Below are positions 5,057-10,314 of a DNA stretch of 11,205 bases, one piece after another; the first letter of the stretch is position 1; every line of letters begins with the position of its first letter. The notes below the pieces were generated by a model, which saw only the letters and a list, made by a program, of their open reading frames with translations, was not told where the DNA came from and ran no database searches. This DNA is from Candidatus Micrarchaeota archaeon CG_4_10_14_0_2_um_filter_60_11 (GTDB lineage Archaea > Micrarchaeota > Micrarchaeia > Norongarragalinales > Norongarragalinaceae), in assembly GCA_002792915.1 (NCBI GenBank), contig PFPF01000064.1, positions 1 to 11,205 on the forward strand, given 5' to 3'. The position numbers and the translations under genes are program-made.

Positions 5057-6335
5057 CCTCGGTCAGTTCCGCGAGAATCCTGCTCGCGTAACCCGTCTTG
5101 AAGCGAAGGCTCGCGGCGCGTTCGTGCCCGCCGCCCGACTCGACCGCGTGCGGGAATTTTTCCTTCAGCGTTGCAATCACTTCGTTCGCCTTGAATCCCG
5201 CTTCGTGCGCCTTCATCGACACGCGGAACAGCGCGGTCGTGTCGCCGTAGCCCACGCTTACCGCTTTTTCATCCTCGCGCGGGCGCGCGAGCGCGTTGAG
5301 CACCTTGCCCTTGGACGGATAGCCGCCTTTTTCCAAATAGTCCAAATTCGTCAAATAGAAAGTGACGCCGTTGCCTTGCTTGACGCGCGTGTTCTTGGCT
5401 GCCTCTTCCAGCGACTTTTCCAGCAGGGCGGCAGCCCGGCGGTAGTGCATTTCCAACAGCGCGGGGTTGGCCGCGGCTTTTTCGTAATCGCCGATTTTCG
5501 CGTCCTTGTTCGTAATCGCCAGGTAGTCGATTGCAACTGGTTCGTGCTCGTCGTCGCCCCTGCGGAGTTCCGAGTGGTCGGATTGGAGCGCCCACCACGC
5601 GATTCGCTCGTCCGCGAAGCCGACGATTTTTTTGGCGAGCTCGAGGCAGAGCAGGCCCGTGACATGCTTCGAGTCGCCTTTCGCGGCGTGCGGGGAGACG
5701 AAGACGTCGGCGTTGACGGCGGCGGCGTGCGGGTGGTGGTCGATTATGATTATCTTGAAGCCGCTTTCGCGCAGCTCGCGAAGCTGTGCGGAACTTTCCT
5801 CGTTGGCTCCGTGGTCGAGCAGCACGAGCAGCGGCTTCTTCGGGTAGTTGCGCCCGTCATCCGCGTCGCGTTCCGCGTCCCTGCGGCCGTAAACCGCGGA
5901 GTCCGCCTGCTTGAACGAGGCGCGCATCTGAATCGCGTGCTTGGTTGCGTAAGTTTCCAGCGCCTTTTTCAGGAGCAGCGCCGAGGCTACGCCGTCGCAG
6001 TCGTCGTGGAAGCGCACGATTAGGGGCGTCATTTCCAGCAGGCTGCGCTCCAAAAATTCCGCGGCTTTCGCCAAACCGCCTTCAAGCGAGCGCATGCCCT
6101 CGTCGTTGACCAGAAGCGGGCAGTCGTGCAATTCGAGGTTTTTTTGGATGAAGCCTTCAACGGATTTTTTTGTTTCTTCCAGTTCAACTCCTTCTAGCTT
6201 GTCCAGCCCTCCGTCCACCCAGTCGCCGACCGCGACGCGCTTCCCGCTTTCCTCGGTTTCAACGATTCCGTTCGCGGTGAGCAGCCAGTGCCTGGGCGCG
6301 GTGGAAACCGTCGAATAAACTATTTTGCCGTTCAT
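5043..6335 (-). CDS. DHH/DHHA1 family phosphoesterase, RecJ-like
   Basis: 430 residues. DHH catalytic motifs: I, RFHDDCDGVASA (His110, Asp112, Asp114); II, LLDHG (Asp174); III, IIIIDHHPH (Asp199-His200-His201); IV, Asp253 in WWALQSDHSE. The C-terminal DHHA1 signature SGGGHERAAS is at 400-409. This architecture is that of archaeal RecJ/GAN-like single-strand nucleases and related oligonucleotide phosphodiesterases, which use two metal ions, often Mn2+; the precise substrate cannot be read from sequence. The first ~100 residues precede the DHH core: a hydrophilic segment with no motif I can name, then an amphipathic region. ATG at 6335; divergent from the membrane-protein cluster by a 43-bp promoter region, convergent with the DUF424 gene. 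Confidence 0.9.
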   Translation of the reverse strand: MNGKIVYSTVSTAPRHWLLTANGIVETEESGKRVAVGDWVDGGLDKLEGVELEETKKSVEGFIQKNLELHDCPLLVNDEGMRSLEGGLAKAAEFLERSLLEMTPLIVRFHDDCDGVASALLLKKALETYATKHAIQMRASFKQADSAVYGRRDAERDADDGRNYPKKPLLVLLDHGANEESSAQLRELRESGFKIIIIDHHPHAAAVNADVFVSPHAAKGDSKHVTGLLCLELAKKIVGFADERIAWWALQSDHSELRRGDDEHEPVAIDYLAITNKDAKIGDYEKAAANPALLEMHYRRAAALLEKSLEEAAKNTRVKQGNGVTFYLTNLDYLEKGGYPSKGKVLNALARPREDEKAVSVGYGDTTALFRVSMKAHEAGFKANEVIATLKEKFPHAVESGGGHERAASLRFKTGYASRILAELTEEKAK

Positions 6336-6378
6336 TTCGCAAGGTTAAAGAACGCGCCGCAAAAAAAGGCTTTGGAAT
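6336..6378. promoter_or_regulatory. 43-bp divergent promoter region
   Basis: Lies between the DHH gene and the first gene of the membrane-protein cluster. The A7 run at 6361-6367 reads as a T-run 26-32 bp upstream of the minus-strand ATG at 6335. GGTTAAAG (6343-6350) is about 29-36 bp upstream of the plus-strand ATG at 6379. Each is a weak TATA-like element, and each lies closer to the other gene's start, as at 4682-4721. Confidence 0.4.
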
Positions 6379-6825
6379 ATGGACAAGCTCTTCGCCGCGT
6401 CGGTCGCCCTGCTTTTGCTGTCGTTCGCGGGCGCTTACTGGCTCGCCGGCCAGCCCGGCTCGCAATTCTCGTTCCAGCCGCCTTACGCGTTCGCAGTCGG
6501 CGACCCGCTCTCAATGGTGACCGCCTTCGCGTTCGCGTTCCTGTTCTCGCTATTGTTCTTCGGCTATTCCGCCCCGCTCGCGATGACTTTCGAGGGCGTC
6601 AAGTACGGCTACCTGTACGCGCGCGGGGGCATGCCTTTCTTCGACTTGTTCTTCGCCGTTCCAGCCGTGTTCGCGTGCTACGCCGCAATCCTGCTGGGCA
6701 GGAGCGCGTGGGACGACTTCAAGGGGACTGGTTCTCTCTTTAAAGGTTGGCGGAGGGCGTTCAAGTACTTCATGGCTGGAGCCGTTCTGCTCGGATTCCT
6801 GCTGTTGGCGAGGCGGTTCTTCTGA
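6379..6825 (+). CDS. hypothetical four-TM membrane protein, possibly SpoIIM-like
   Basis: 148 residues with hydrophobic segments at about 4-23, 45-64, 87-107 and 129-145. The central part, a helix followed by FEGVKYGYL, then MPFFDLFFAVPAVFACYAAILLG, has the spacing of the NG..lG...HG..E.PA....G core of SpoIIM-type membrane proteins, but the His and Glu of that core are replaced, so the link is weak and from memory. First gene of a run of ten small membrane-protein genes; probably promoter-proximal with its own TATA-like element. Its TGA overlaps a possible CTG start of the next gene. Function unknown. Confidence 0.8.
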   Translation: MDKLFAASVALLLLSFAGAYWLAGQPGSQFSFQPPYAFAVGDPLSMVTAFAFAFLFSLLFFGYSAPLAMTFEGVKYGYLYARGGMPFFDLFFAVPAVFACYAAILLGRSAWDDFKGTGSLFKGWRRAFKYFMAGAVLLGFLLLARRFF

Positions 6826-7286
6826 TTCCTTTCCTGCCGCTGCTGGACGTTTTGGATACGCTGAACGAGCTGAGCTTCGTAATCCGCGTGCTCGTCTTTT
6901 CTTACGTGCTGTTCTGGCTGTACATCACCTTCCGCGACTCGCAGGCGCTCTTCGGCCTGGCGACCATAGCGATGGGCTACATACTCTTCCTGCACGGCAT
7001 CTCGGTCGTGCTCGTGGTCTGCTTCTTCGTGTTCTTCGTGATGTTCGGCAGCCACCTGCAAATGCTCATGCTGTTCGGCTTGATGCCGCTGCTCGGCCTG
7101 CAGCACGGCGGTCACCGTTTTTACAACCCGGAAAAGGAGCGGAAAGTCATGCAGGATGCGCAGGCAAAGCTCGGGCGCGGCGAGCAAATCACGCAGTACG
7201 AGGAGTACGTGATGCAGCAGAACGGCGCGGGCATGGCGAGCGGGCAGGCCGAAGAGGAAATGGCGCGCCGCAGGATGGGTGGCTAG
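6822..7286 (+). CDS. hypothetical multi-TM membrane protein (start uncertain)
   Basis: The frame is clear but no ATG or GTG lies at the expected place. From 6822 a CTG overlaps the previous TGA (CTGA) and is preceded by GAGGCGG at 6810-6816, giving 154 residues. The alternatives are TTG at 6852 (144 residues) and TTG at 6747, which would overlap the previous gene by 79 bp and add an atypical N-terminus. Coding-like codon use (TTC, CTG) already begins near 6826, favouring 6822. Hydrophobic segments at about 19-37, 42-58, 60-75 and 79-93 are followed by a hydrophilic, Gln/Glu-rich cytosolic tail ending RRRMGG. The stop TAG abuts the next ATG directly. No family recognised. Confidence 0.72.
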   Translation: MIPFLPLLDVLDTLNELSFVIRVLVFSYVLFWLYITFRDSQALFGLATIAMGYILFLHGISVVLVVCFFVFFVMFGSHLQMLMLFGLMPLLGLQHGGHRFYNPEKERKVMQDAQAKLGRGEQITQYEEYVMQQNGAGMASGQAEEEMARRRMGG

Positions 7287-7592
7287 ATGTTCGAAGACGT
7301 GCTCACGATTCTCTCGTACACCTGGTGGATTTGGCTGTTCATCGTGGGCTGGTGGTATTACGCCTGGGCGAGGGAACATCTGGCGTTCTCGCCGCTGCTG
7401 ACGCTCGTGGTCGGCGGCATACTCGTCTACTACCTGGTCTTGGAGCACCCCCTGCTGGGCTCGCTGGGCATGGTCGGCTGGATACTGATGACTTCGGGCA
7501 TCCTGTACCTCGTTCCGGTGGTTGGCCAGCTGTGGAACACGTTCTTGCCAACGCTCCCGAAAAAAAAGGAGGTCGACGGATATGGCTATTAG
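7287..7592 (+). CDS. hypothetical three-TM membrane protein
   Basis: 101 residues; hydrophobic segments at about 7-27 (Trp/Tyr-rich: YTWWIWLFIVGWWYYAW), 33-53 and 57-80, then a short Lys-rich end. ATG immediately follows the previous TAG, with GGGTGG at 7277-7282 as a probable ribosome binding site. Its last 11 bases overlap the next gene, so expression is coupled. The segment S-P-L-L-T-L-V-V-G-G-I-L and what follows resembles the middle of the neighbours at 6822 and 7999 in layout, hinting at common descent. No named family recognised. Confidence 0.8.
   Translation: MFEDVLTILSYTWWIWLFIVGWWYYAWAREHLAFSPLLTLVVGGILVYYLVLEHPLLGSLGMVGWILMTSGILYLVPVVGQLWNTFLPTLPKKKEVDGYGY
7568..7573 (+). promoter_or_regulatory. 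strong Shine-Dalgarno site GGAGGT
   Basis: GGAGGT with an 8-nt spacer to the ATG at 7582, complementary to the 3' end of archaeal 16S rRNA. It decides the start of the downstream gene at 7582 rather than any of the upstream in-frame codons, and lies inside the end of the preceding gene. Confidence 0.85.
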
Positions 7593-7962
7593 GAAGCGAA
7601 TGGGCGAAGTGGCGGACTTGTATTCGCAAGTCCAGGAGAAGCGCGCGCGCCAGTTCAACTGGCAGTGGCGGCTCTTCGTGGTCCTAGTCGCAGTCGCCGC
7701 CATGCTCGTGGTCAACGACTACCTGACGGGCAAGTACTCGCAAGTCTTCCAGAGCGACTCGCTGGGCGTGTTCGTGCTTTCCGACAAGCTGTTCTACTGG
7801 TTCGCCACGGGCTTCCTGTGCGGCGTGCTCGCGCTCGCGATGATGAACGAGGGCGAGGTGTTTTCGGCCCTTTGGCGCGTTGCCCGCGACTTCGAGAGGC
7901 AGGCCGAGGAGACTGTGGGAGTGCGTCCCGCGAAGCGGCGGGTTGCCAAGCGGCGGAAATAG
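7582..7962 (+). CDS. hypothetical two-TM membrane protein with basic ends
   Basis: 126 residues. An N-terminal hydrophilic, partly helical region (MAIRKRMGEVADLYSQVQ) is followed by hydrophobic segments at about 30-47 and 70-88, an acidic/helical stretch and a strongly basic end (RPAKRRVAKRRK). The positive-inside rule suggests both ends are cytosolic, where the basic tail might contact nucleic acid or lipid head groups; this is inference. The start is fixed by the GGAGGT site. Overlaps the previous gene by 11 bp and closes the first transcription unit of the cluster. No family recognised. Confidence 0.82.
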   Translation: MAIRKRMGEVADLYSQVQEKRARQFNWQWRLFVVLVAVAAMLVVNDYLTGKYSQVFQSDSLGVFVLSDKLFYWFATGFLCGVLALAMMNEGEVFSALWRVARDFERQAEETVGVRPAKRRVAKRRK

Positions 7963-7964
7963 CG

Positions 7965-7971
7965 TTTAAAA
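7965..7971 (+). promoter_or_regulatory. TATA-like box for the second membrane-protein unit
   Basis: TTTAAAA about 28-34 bp before the ATG at 7999, in a 36-bp spacer and immediately after the stop at 7962. It suggests a new transcript start for the 7999-9550 genes with a leader of only a few bases. Confidence 0.5.
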
Positions 7972-7998
7972 CCCCGCTTGCGTCAATAGTAACCATAC

Positions 7999-8238
7999 AT
8001 GTTCCCGGCTCTCCTGGATTTCGGCGAGGCCTTCGGGCTCGTAGTGCTGGTAATCGTATTCATAATGCTCTACAAGCTCTTCTACCCGGGCATAGTTTCC
8101 TCGCAGCTCGTGGCCTTCGTCGTGGTCGCAATAATCACCTTCACGGTGGTCATCCCCTACCCCTGGTTCAAGTACCTGATGTTCGTGTTCCTGTTCATGT
8201 ACGGCTTCTTCTGGACTTTCAAGCCGTACAAGTGGTGA
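7999..8238 (+). CDS. hypothetical three-TM mini membrane protein
   Basis: 79 residues, almost entirely hydrophobic: segments at about 12-29, 34-52 and 56-75, ending in KPYKW. The layout (S-Q-L-V-A-F then a helix, then Y-P and a third aromatic helix) recalls the genes at 6822 and 7287. First gene of a five-gene unit. ATG at 7999, likely leaderless or nearly so. Its stop codon is embedded in the GGTGA ribosome binding site of the following gene. No family recognised. Confidence 0.78.
   Translation: MFPALLDFGEAFGLVVLVIVFIMLYKLFYPGIVSSQLVAFVVVAIITFTVVIPYPWFKYLMFVFLFMYGFFWTFKPYKW
8234..8238 (+). promoter_or_regulatory. GGTGA ribosome binding site overlapping a stop codon
   Basis: GGTGA contains the TGA stop of the upstream gene and lies 4 nt before the ATG at 8243, so termination and re-initiation occur at the same spot. 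It supports translational coupling. Confidence 0.65.
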
Positions 8239-8242
8239 CAAA

Positions 8243-8620
8243 ATGCATTGGTTCGTGGTGGTCGTGCTTTTGGCGGTCGCAGTGCTGTTCGCCGAAAGCG
8301 GCGCGTTCTTCGTCGCGTTCCTGGCAATCGTCGCGCTGTTCCTTTACGCCGCGGCGCAAAGGCAGCCCGCTCCTTCGGGGCAATTCGTGGGCTACACCAA
8401 CGACGGCAGGCCAATAGTCGTCAAGTCCAGCGCCGCGAAGATTCCGGCGACCATCAGGGTCAAAGTCAAGGACCCCTGGGGTAACACGACCTCGTACGAG
8501 GATTTCGCGCGCGGTGCGGGCGAGATGGCAAACACCTTCTTCGGCACGCTTTACCGCGTTGTCACGGGCGAGCACGATGAGGCCGGCACCGAGCAGGACG
8601 AGTCGGCGAGGGGCGGCTGA
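8243..8620 (+). CDS. hypothetical membrane-hairpin protein, paralog of the 8921 gene
   Basis: 125 residues. Hydrophobic hairpin in the first ~38 residues (helix, FAESG turn, helix), then a soluble domain: short strand GRPIVVKSS, IPATIRVKVKDPW (67-79), YEDFARGAGEMANTFFGTL (85-103) and an acidic, flexible end. The soluble part matches the gene at 8921 almost without gaps (IP..I.VK.K..W.....YED.FA..GE), so the two arose by tandem duplication. ATG after GGTGA. The stop is 1 bp before the next ATG. Function unknown; a membrane-anchored cytosolic adaptor is one possibility. Confidence 0.82.
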   Translation: MHWFVVVVLLAVAVLFAESGAFFVAFLAIVALFLYAAAQRQPAPSGQFVGYTNDGRPIVVKSSAAKIPATIRVKVKDPWGNTTSYEDFARGAGEMANTFFGTLYRVVTGEHDEAGTEQDESARGG

Positions 8621-8621
8621 A

Positions 8622-8924
8622 ATGGACTTCACTTTCCTGTTCATCGTGATTCTGATGCTGCTTGCAATCAAGAGCGAGTTGAACATCGTCGCGTTCGGCT
8701 TGTTCGCGCTCCTGTTGTTCACCGCGAAGAGCAAGTACCTCATAATCGCCGCGCTGGTCGGGCTGGCGCTGATTCTCGCGGTCGGTTACCTGAACTTGGG
8801 CGACTACCAGATGCCCGCGATAGTCGGCGCGCTTTTCGTCGTGGTCCTGCTCATCGCGAGGAAGGAAAGCGACCAGCCGGCCGGCGGCGCGTACGGCGGT
8901 GGCGGCGGGGGGATGTTCGGTTGA
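8622..8924 (+). CDS. hypothetical multi-TM protein with Gly-rich tail
   Basis: 100 residues: four short hydrophobic stretches (about 3-16, 20-35, 40-55, 65-80) forming two hairpins, then a tail rich in glycine ending GGAYGGGGGGMFG. The first hairpin (helix, KSELN turn, helix) has the same layout as the N-termini of the flanking genes at 8243 and 8921. GAGGGG at 8608-8613 is a probable ribosome binding site. The TGA stop overlaps the TTG start of the next gene (TTGA). No family recognised. Confidence 0.8.
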   Translation: MDFTFLFIVILMLLAIKSELNIVAFGLFALLLFTAKSKYLIIAALVGLALILAVGYLNLGDYQMPAIVGALFVVVLLIARKESDQPAGGAYGGGGGGMFG

Positions 8925-9274
8925 ACCTGCTCGCCGCAATAGCCCTCGTTTTGATGGCATTCGTTTTCGAAAGCATGGGCCTCGCGTTCTTCTCGTTCCT
9001 TTGCCTGGTTGCAGCGGTACTGGCCACATTGGCGCAGCTCGCGTCCGGTAAAACCGAAGCCAAGAGCCAGGTTTACGAGCAGGGCGGCGCGGTAGTCGTG
9101 GAAAACAAGGGCCCGGAAATCCCGCCCCTGATAAAGGTCAAGATAAAGCGCAACTGGAAGGACAACGAGGAGTACGAGGACCAGTTCGCGGCGATGGGCG
9201 AAACGCTGGACACGATGGGGCGCTCGGTGGCGCGCCTGTTTTTCGGCAAGAAAAAGAAGGAAAAAACGGCGTAG
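8921..9274 (+). CDS. hypothetical membrane-hairpin protein, paralog of the 8243 gene (TTG start)
   Basis: 117 residues from a TTG that overlaps the preceding TGA by 3 bases (TTGA). An in-frame ATG further on would cut into the first helix, so TTG is the best start; a G-rich stretch at 8905-8912 may serve as ribosome binding site. N-terminal hairpin with FESMG turn (17-21), a strand GGAVVVENKG, then IPPLIKVKIKRNW (67-79), EYEDQFAAMGETLDTMGRS (84-102) and a very basic end (KKKKEK). Colinear with the 8243 gene over the whole length, but with a basic rather than acidic tail. Function unknown. Confidence 0.82.
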   Translation: MNLLAAIALVLMAFVFESMGLAFFSFLCLVAAVLATLAQLASGKTEAKSQVYEQGGAVVVENKGPEIPPLIKVKIKRNWKDNEEYEDQFAAMGETLDTMGRSVARLFFGKKKKEKTA

Positions 9275-9277
9275 CAA

Positions 9278-9550
9278 ATGGAGTCGCTCAAGCTGTCGGT
9301 TTTCGCGCTGGCAGTGCTCGCGTTCGTATTCCAAGTCGAATGGCTCGCCTATTCGCTGGTCGCCATCCTGCTGGGGCTGCTGTACTTCAATTACGCGCCG
9401 AAAAGGCGCGCAGCAAAGCAGCGCGCAGCCGCCCCTGCGCGTGCAAGCCGCGAGCCCGTGATAATCCAGTCCAACCCGGACACTACCGCGTACGACTTCG
9501 TGACCGGCCTGGTAAACGGCATCGTGAACAGCCCGCCGCCAAAGAAGTAA
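9278..9550 (+). CDS. hypothetical membrane-hairpin protein, shortened member of the same family
   Basis: 90 residues. An N-terminal hydrophobic hairpin (about 6-40, with FQVEW at the turn) is followed by a basic Ala/Arg-rich linker, then EPVIIQSNPD and a hydrophobic-amphipathic segment YDFVTGLVNGIVNS. The strand EPVIIQSN corresponds to GRPIVVKSS and GGAVVVENK in the two related upstream genes, but the IP...VK.K..W section is missing. ATG 3 bp after the previous stop; last gene of the 7999-9550 unit. No named family. Confidence 0.78.
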   Translation: MESLKLSVFALAVLAFVFQVEWLAYSLVAILLGLLYFNYAPKRRAAKQRAAAPARASREPVIIQSNPDTTAYDFVTGLVNGIVNSPPPKK

Positions 9551-9559
9551 AACAAACCT

Positions 9560-9567
9560 TTTTAAAT
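9560..9567 (+). promoter_or_regulatory. TATA box for the 9591 gene
   Basis: TTTTAAAT in the 40-bp spacer after the stop at 9550, centred about 27 bp upstream of the ATG at 9591. Likely leaderless start. The preceding T-rich bases may also terminate the upstream unit. Confidence 0.55.
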
Positions 9568-9590
9568 TAGTAACTACTCAACAGTAGTGT

Positions 9591-9860
9591 ATGTCGTTGG
9601 ATGGCGAGGCGCTTGTGTTACTGCTATTCATTTTTGCCACCCTGTTCGTGTCGGGGACGGGCTACGGTTACGGCGACTTCGCCCCGCTGCACGCGGTTTC
9701 CGCGCTGGTTTCCATTCCGTTCATGGTGTTCGCGGGATTGGGCGGCGGGCTGATAGGCCTGCTGCTCGGCTTCGCGCTGCTCATGTGGTTTGGCGACAAG
9801 CTGGGCGAGGGCGCAATCATGGTCGCGTTCTTCGCGTTCACCGTGATTTTGCTTACTTGA
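9591..9860 (+). CDS. hypothetical Gly-rich multi-TM membrane protein
   Basis: 89 residues, highly hydrophobic: segments at about 6-21, 34-47, 48-67 and 73-88, with a glycine-rich central stretch (AGLGGGLIGLLLGFALL) that could pack tightly against other helices, and a GTGYGYGDF loop after the first helix. ATG start after a TATA-like box; no ribosome binding site. It ends the run of membrane-protein genes and overlaps the convergent gene by 8 bp. No family recognised. Confidence 0.75.
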   Translation: MSLDGEALVLLLFIFATLFVSGTGYGYGDFAPLHAVSALVSIPFMVFAGLGGGLIGLLLGFALLMWFGDKLGEGAIMVAFFAFTVILLT

Positions 9861-10251
9861 TTTTGGCGAGGAGCGCCTGGTTGGCCTCTAGAATCTTCTT
9901 GTTCAAGTCCTGAATCGCCTTGAGGCGCGCGAGCACGTCGTCCACTTTGCGTTCCAGCTCTTCCGTGTTCAGCTGCTTGGTTTCCGTGAACAGGCCGTTC
10001 GCCCCAGCGGATTCGAACTTCAGCTCTTTCTCGTCGCCTTCCTTGCCAACGGCGGTCATCATGAAGCCGGCGGGTTCATCCTGCTTTGGCTTGCCAGCAG
10101 GTCCTTCCCCCTCGGGTTTGGCTTCTCCCGCGACCTGGCGTATCACTTCATCCGAGTTAGCGAAGCCCAGCTCGTCCAGATTCGCGCGAATCTGGTCCCC
10201 GTTCAAGCCCTGTTCGAGCATCTTTTTCACGATGTCCTTGACGCCAGCCAT
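9853..10251 (-). CDS. hypothetical soluble protein with C-terminal coiled coil
   Basis: 132 residues, hydrophilic. An N-terminal helical module (VKDIVKKMLEQGLNGDQI...LDELGF...DEVIRQV, residues 4-40) resembles the short repeated helices (K..L..G...eeI...L...G...ee) found in many archaeal proteins. A Gly/Pro/Lys/Glu linker (42-62) follows, then a stretch of likely strands, and a coiled coil at about 95-132 with leucines or hydrophobics in heptad positions (LERKVDDVLARLKAIQDL). It probably oligomerises. Function unknown. ATG at 10251, 22-29 bp from a TATA-like box, so leaderless. Convergent 8-bp overlap with the 9591 gene. Confidence 0.8.
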   Translation of the reverse strand: MAGVKDIVKKMLEQGLNGDQIRANLDELGFANSDEVIRQVAGEAKPEGEGPAGKPKQDEPAGFMMTAVGKEGDEKELKFESAGANGLFTETKQLNTEELERKVDDVLARLKAIQDLNKKILEANQALLAKIK

Positions 10252-10272
10252 ACGACGCTTAGCCAGCGGGCG

Positions 10273-10280
10273 TTTAAATA
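10273..10280 (-). promoter_or_regulatory. TATA box for the 9853-10251 gene
   Basis: On the minus strand this reads TATTTAAA, 22-29 bp upstream of the ATG at 10251. It is an AT island in a GC-rich surround and a good match to the archaeal consensus. Confidence 0.6.
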
Positions 10281-10285
10281 AGTTA

Positions 10286-10292
10286 TTTTAAA
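10286..10292 (+). promoter_or_regulatory. TATA box for the 10315 gene
   Basis: TTTTAAA (within TTATTTTAAA, 10283-10292), centred 26 bp upstream of the ATG at 10315. It lies next to, and back to back with, the box for the divergent gene. Confidence 0.55.
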
Positions 10293-10314
10293 GCCGCCGC
10301 GGTATTCCTTTTAC

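Noticed and set aside
5028..6023. 331-residue plus-strand open frame opposite the DHH gene
   Set aside because: It is antisense to a protein with a full set of DHH and DHHA1 motifs, and its translation is Arg/Val/Phe-rich without any recognisable motif. It results from high GC content.
6747..6821. TTG 6747 as start of the second membrane-protein gene
   Set aside because: It would need a 79-bp overlap with the previous gene and gives an N-terminus unlike the rest of the protein.
6678..7715. 345-residue minus-strand open frame across three membrane-protein genes
   Set aside because: Its His/Gln/Glu/Arg-rich composition is typical of antisense reading, and it crosses several plus-strand genes that have ribosome binding sites and hydrophobic patterning.
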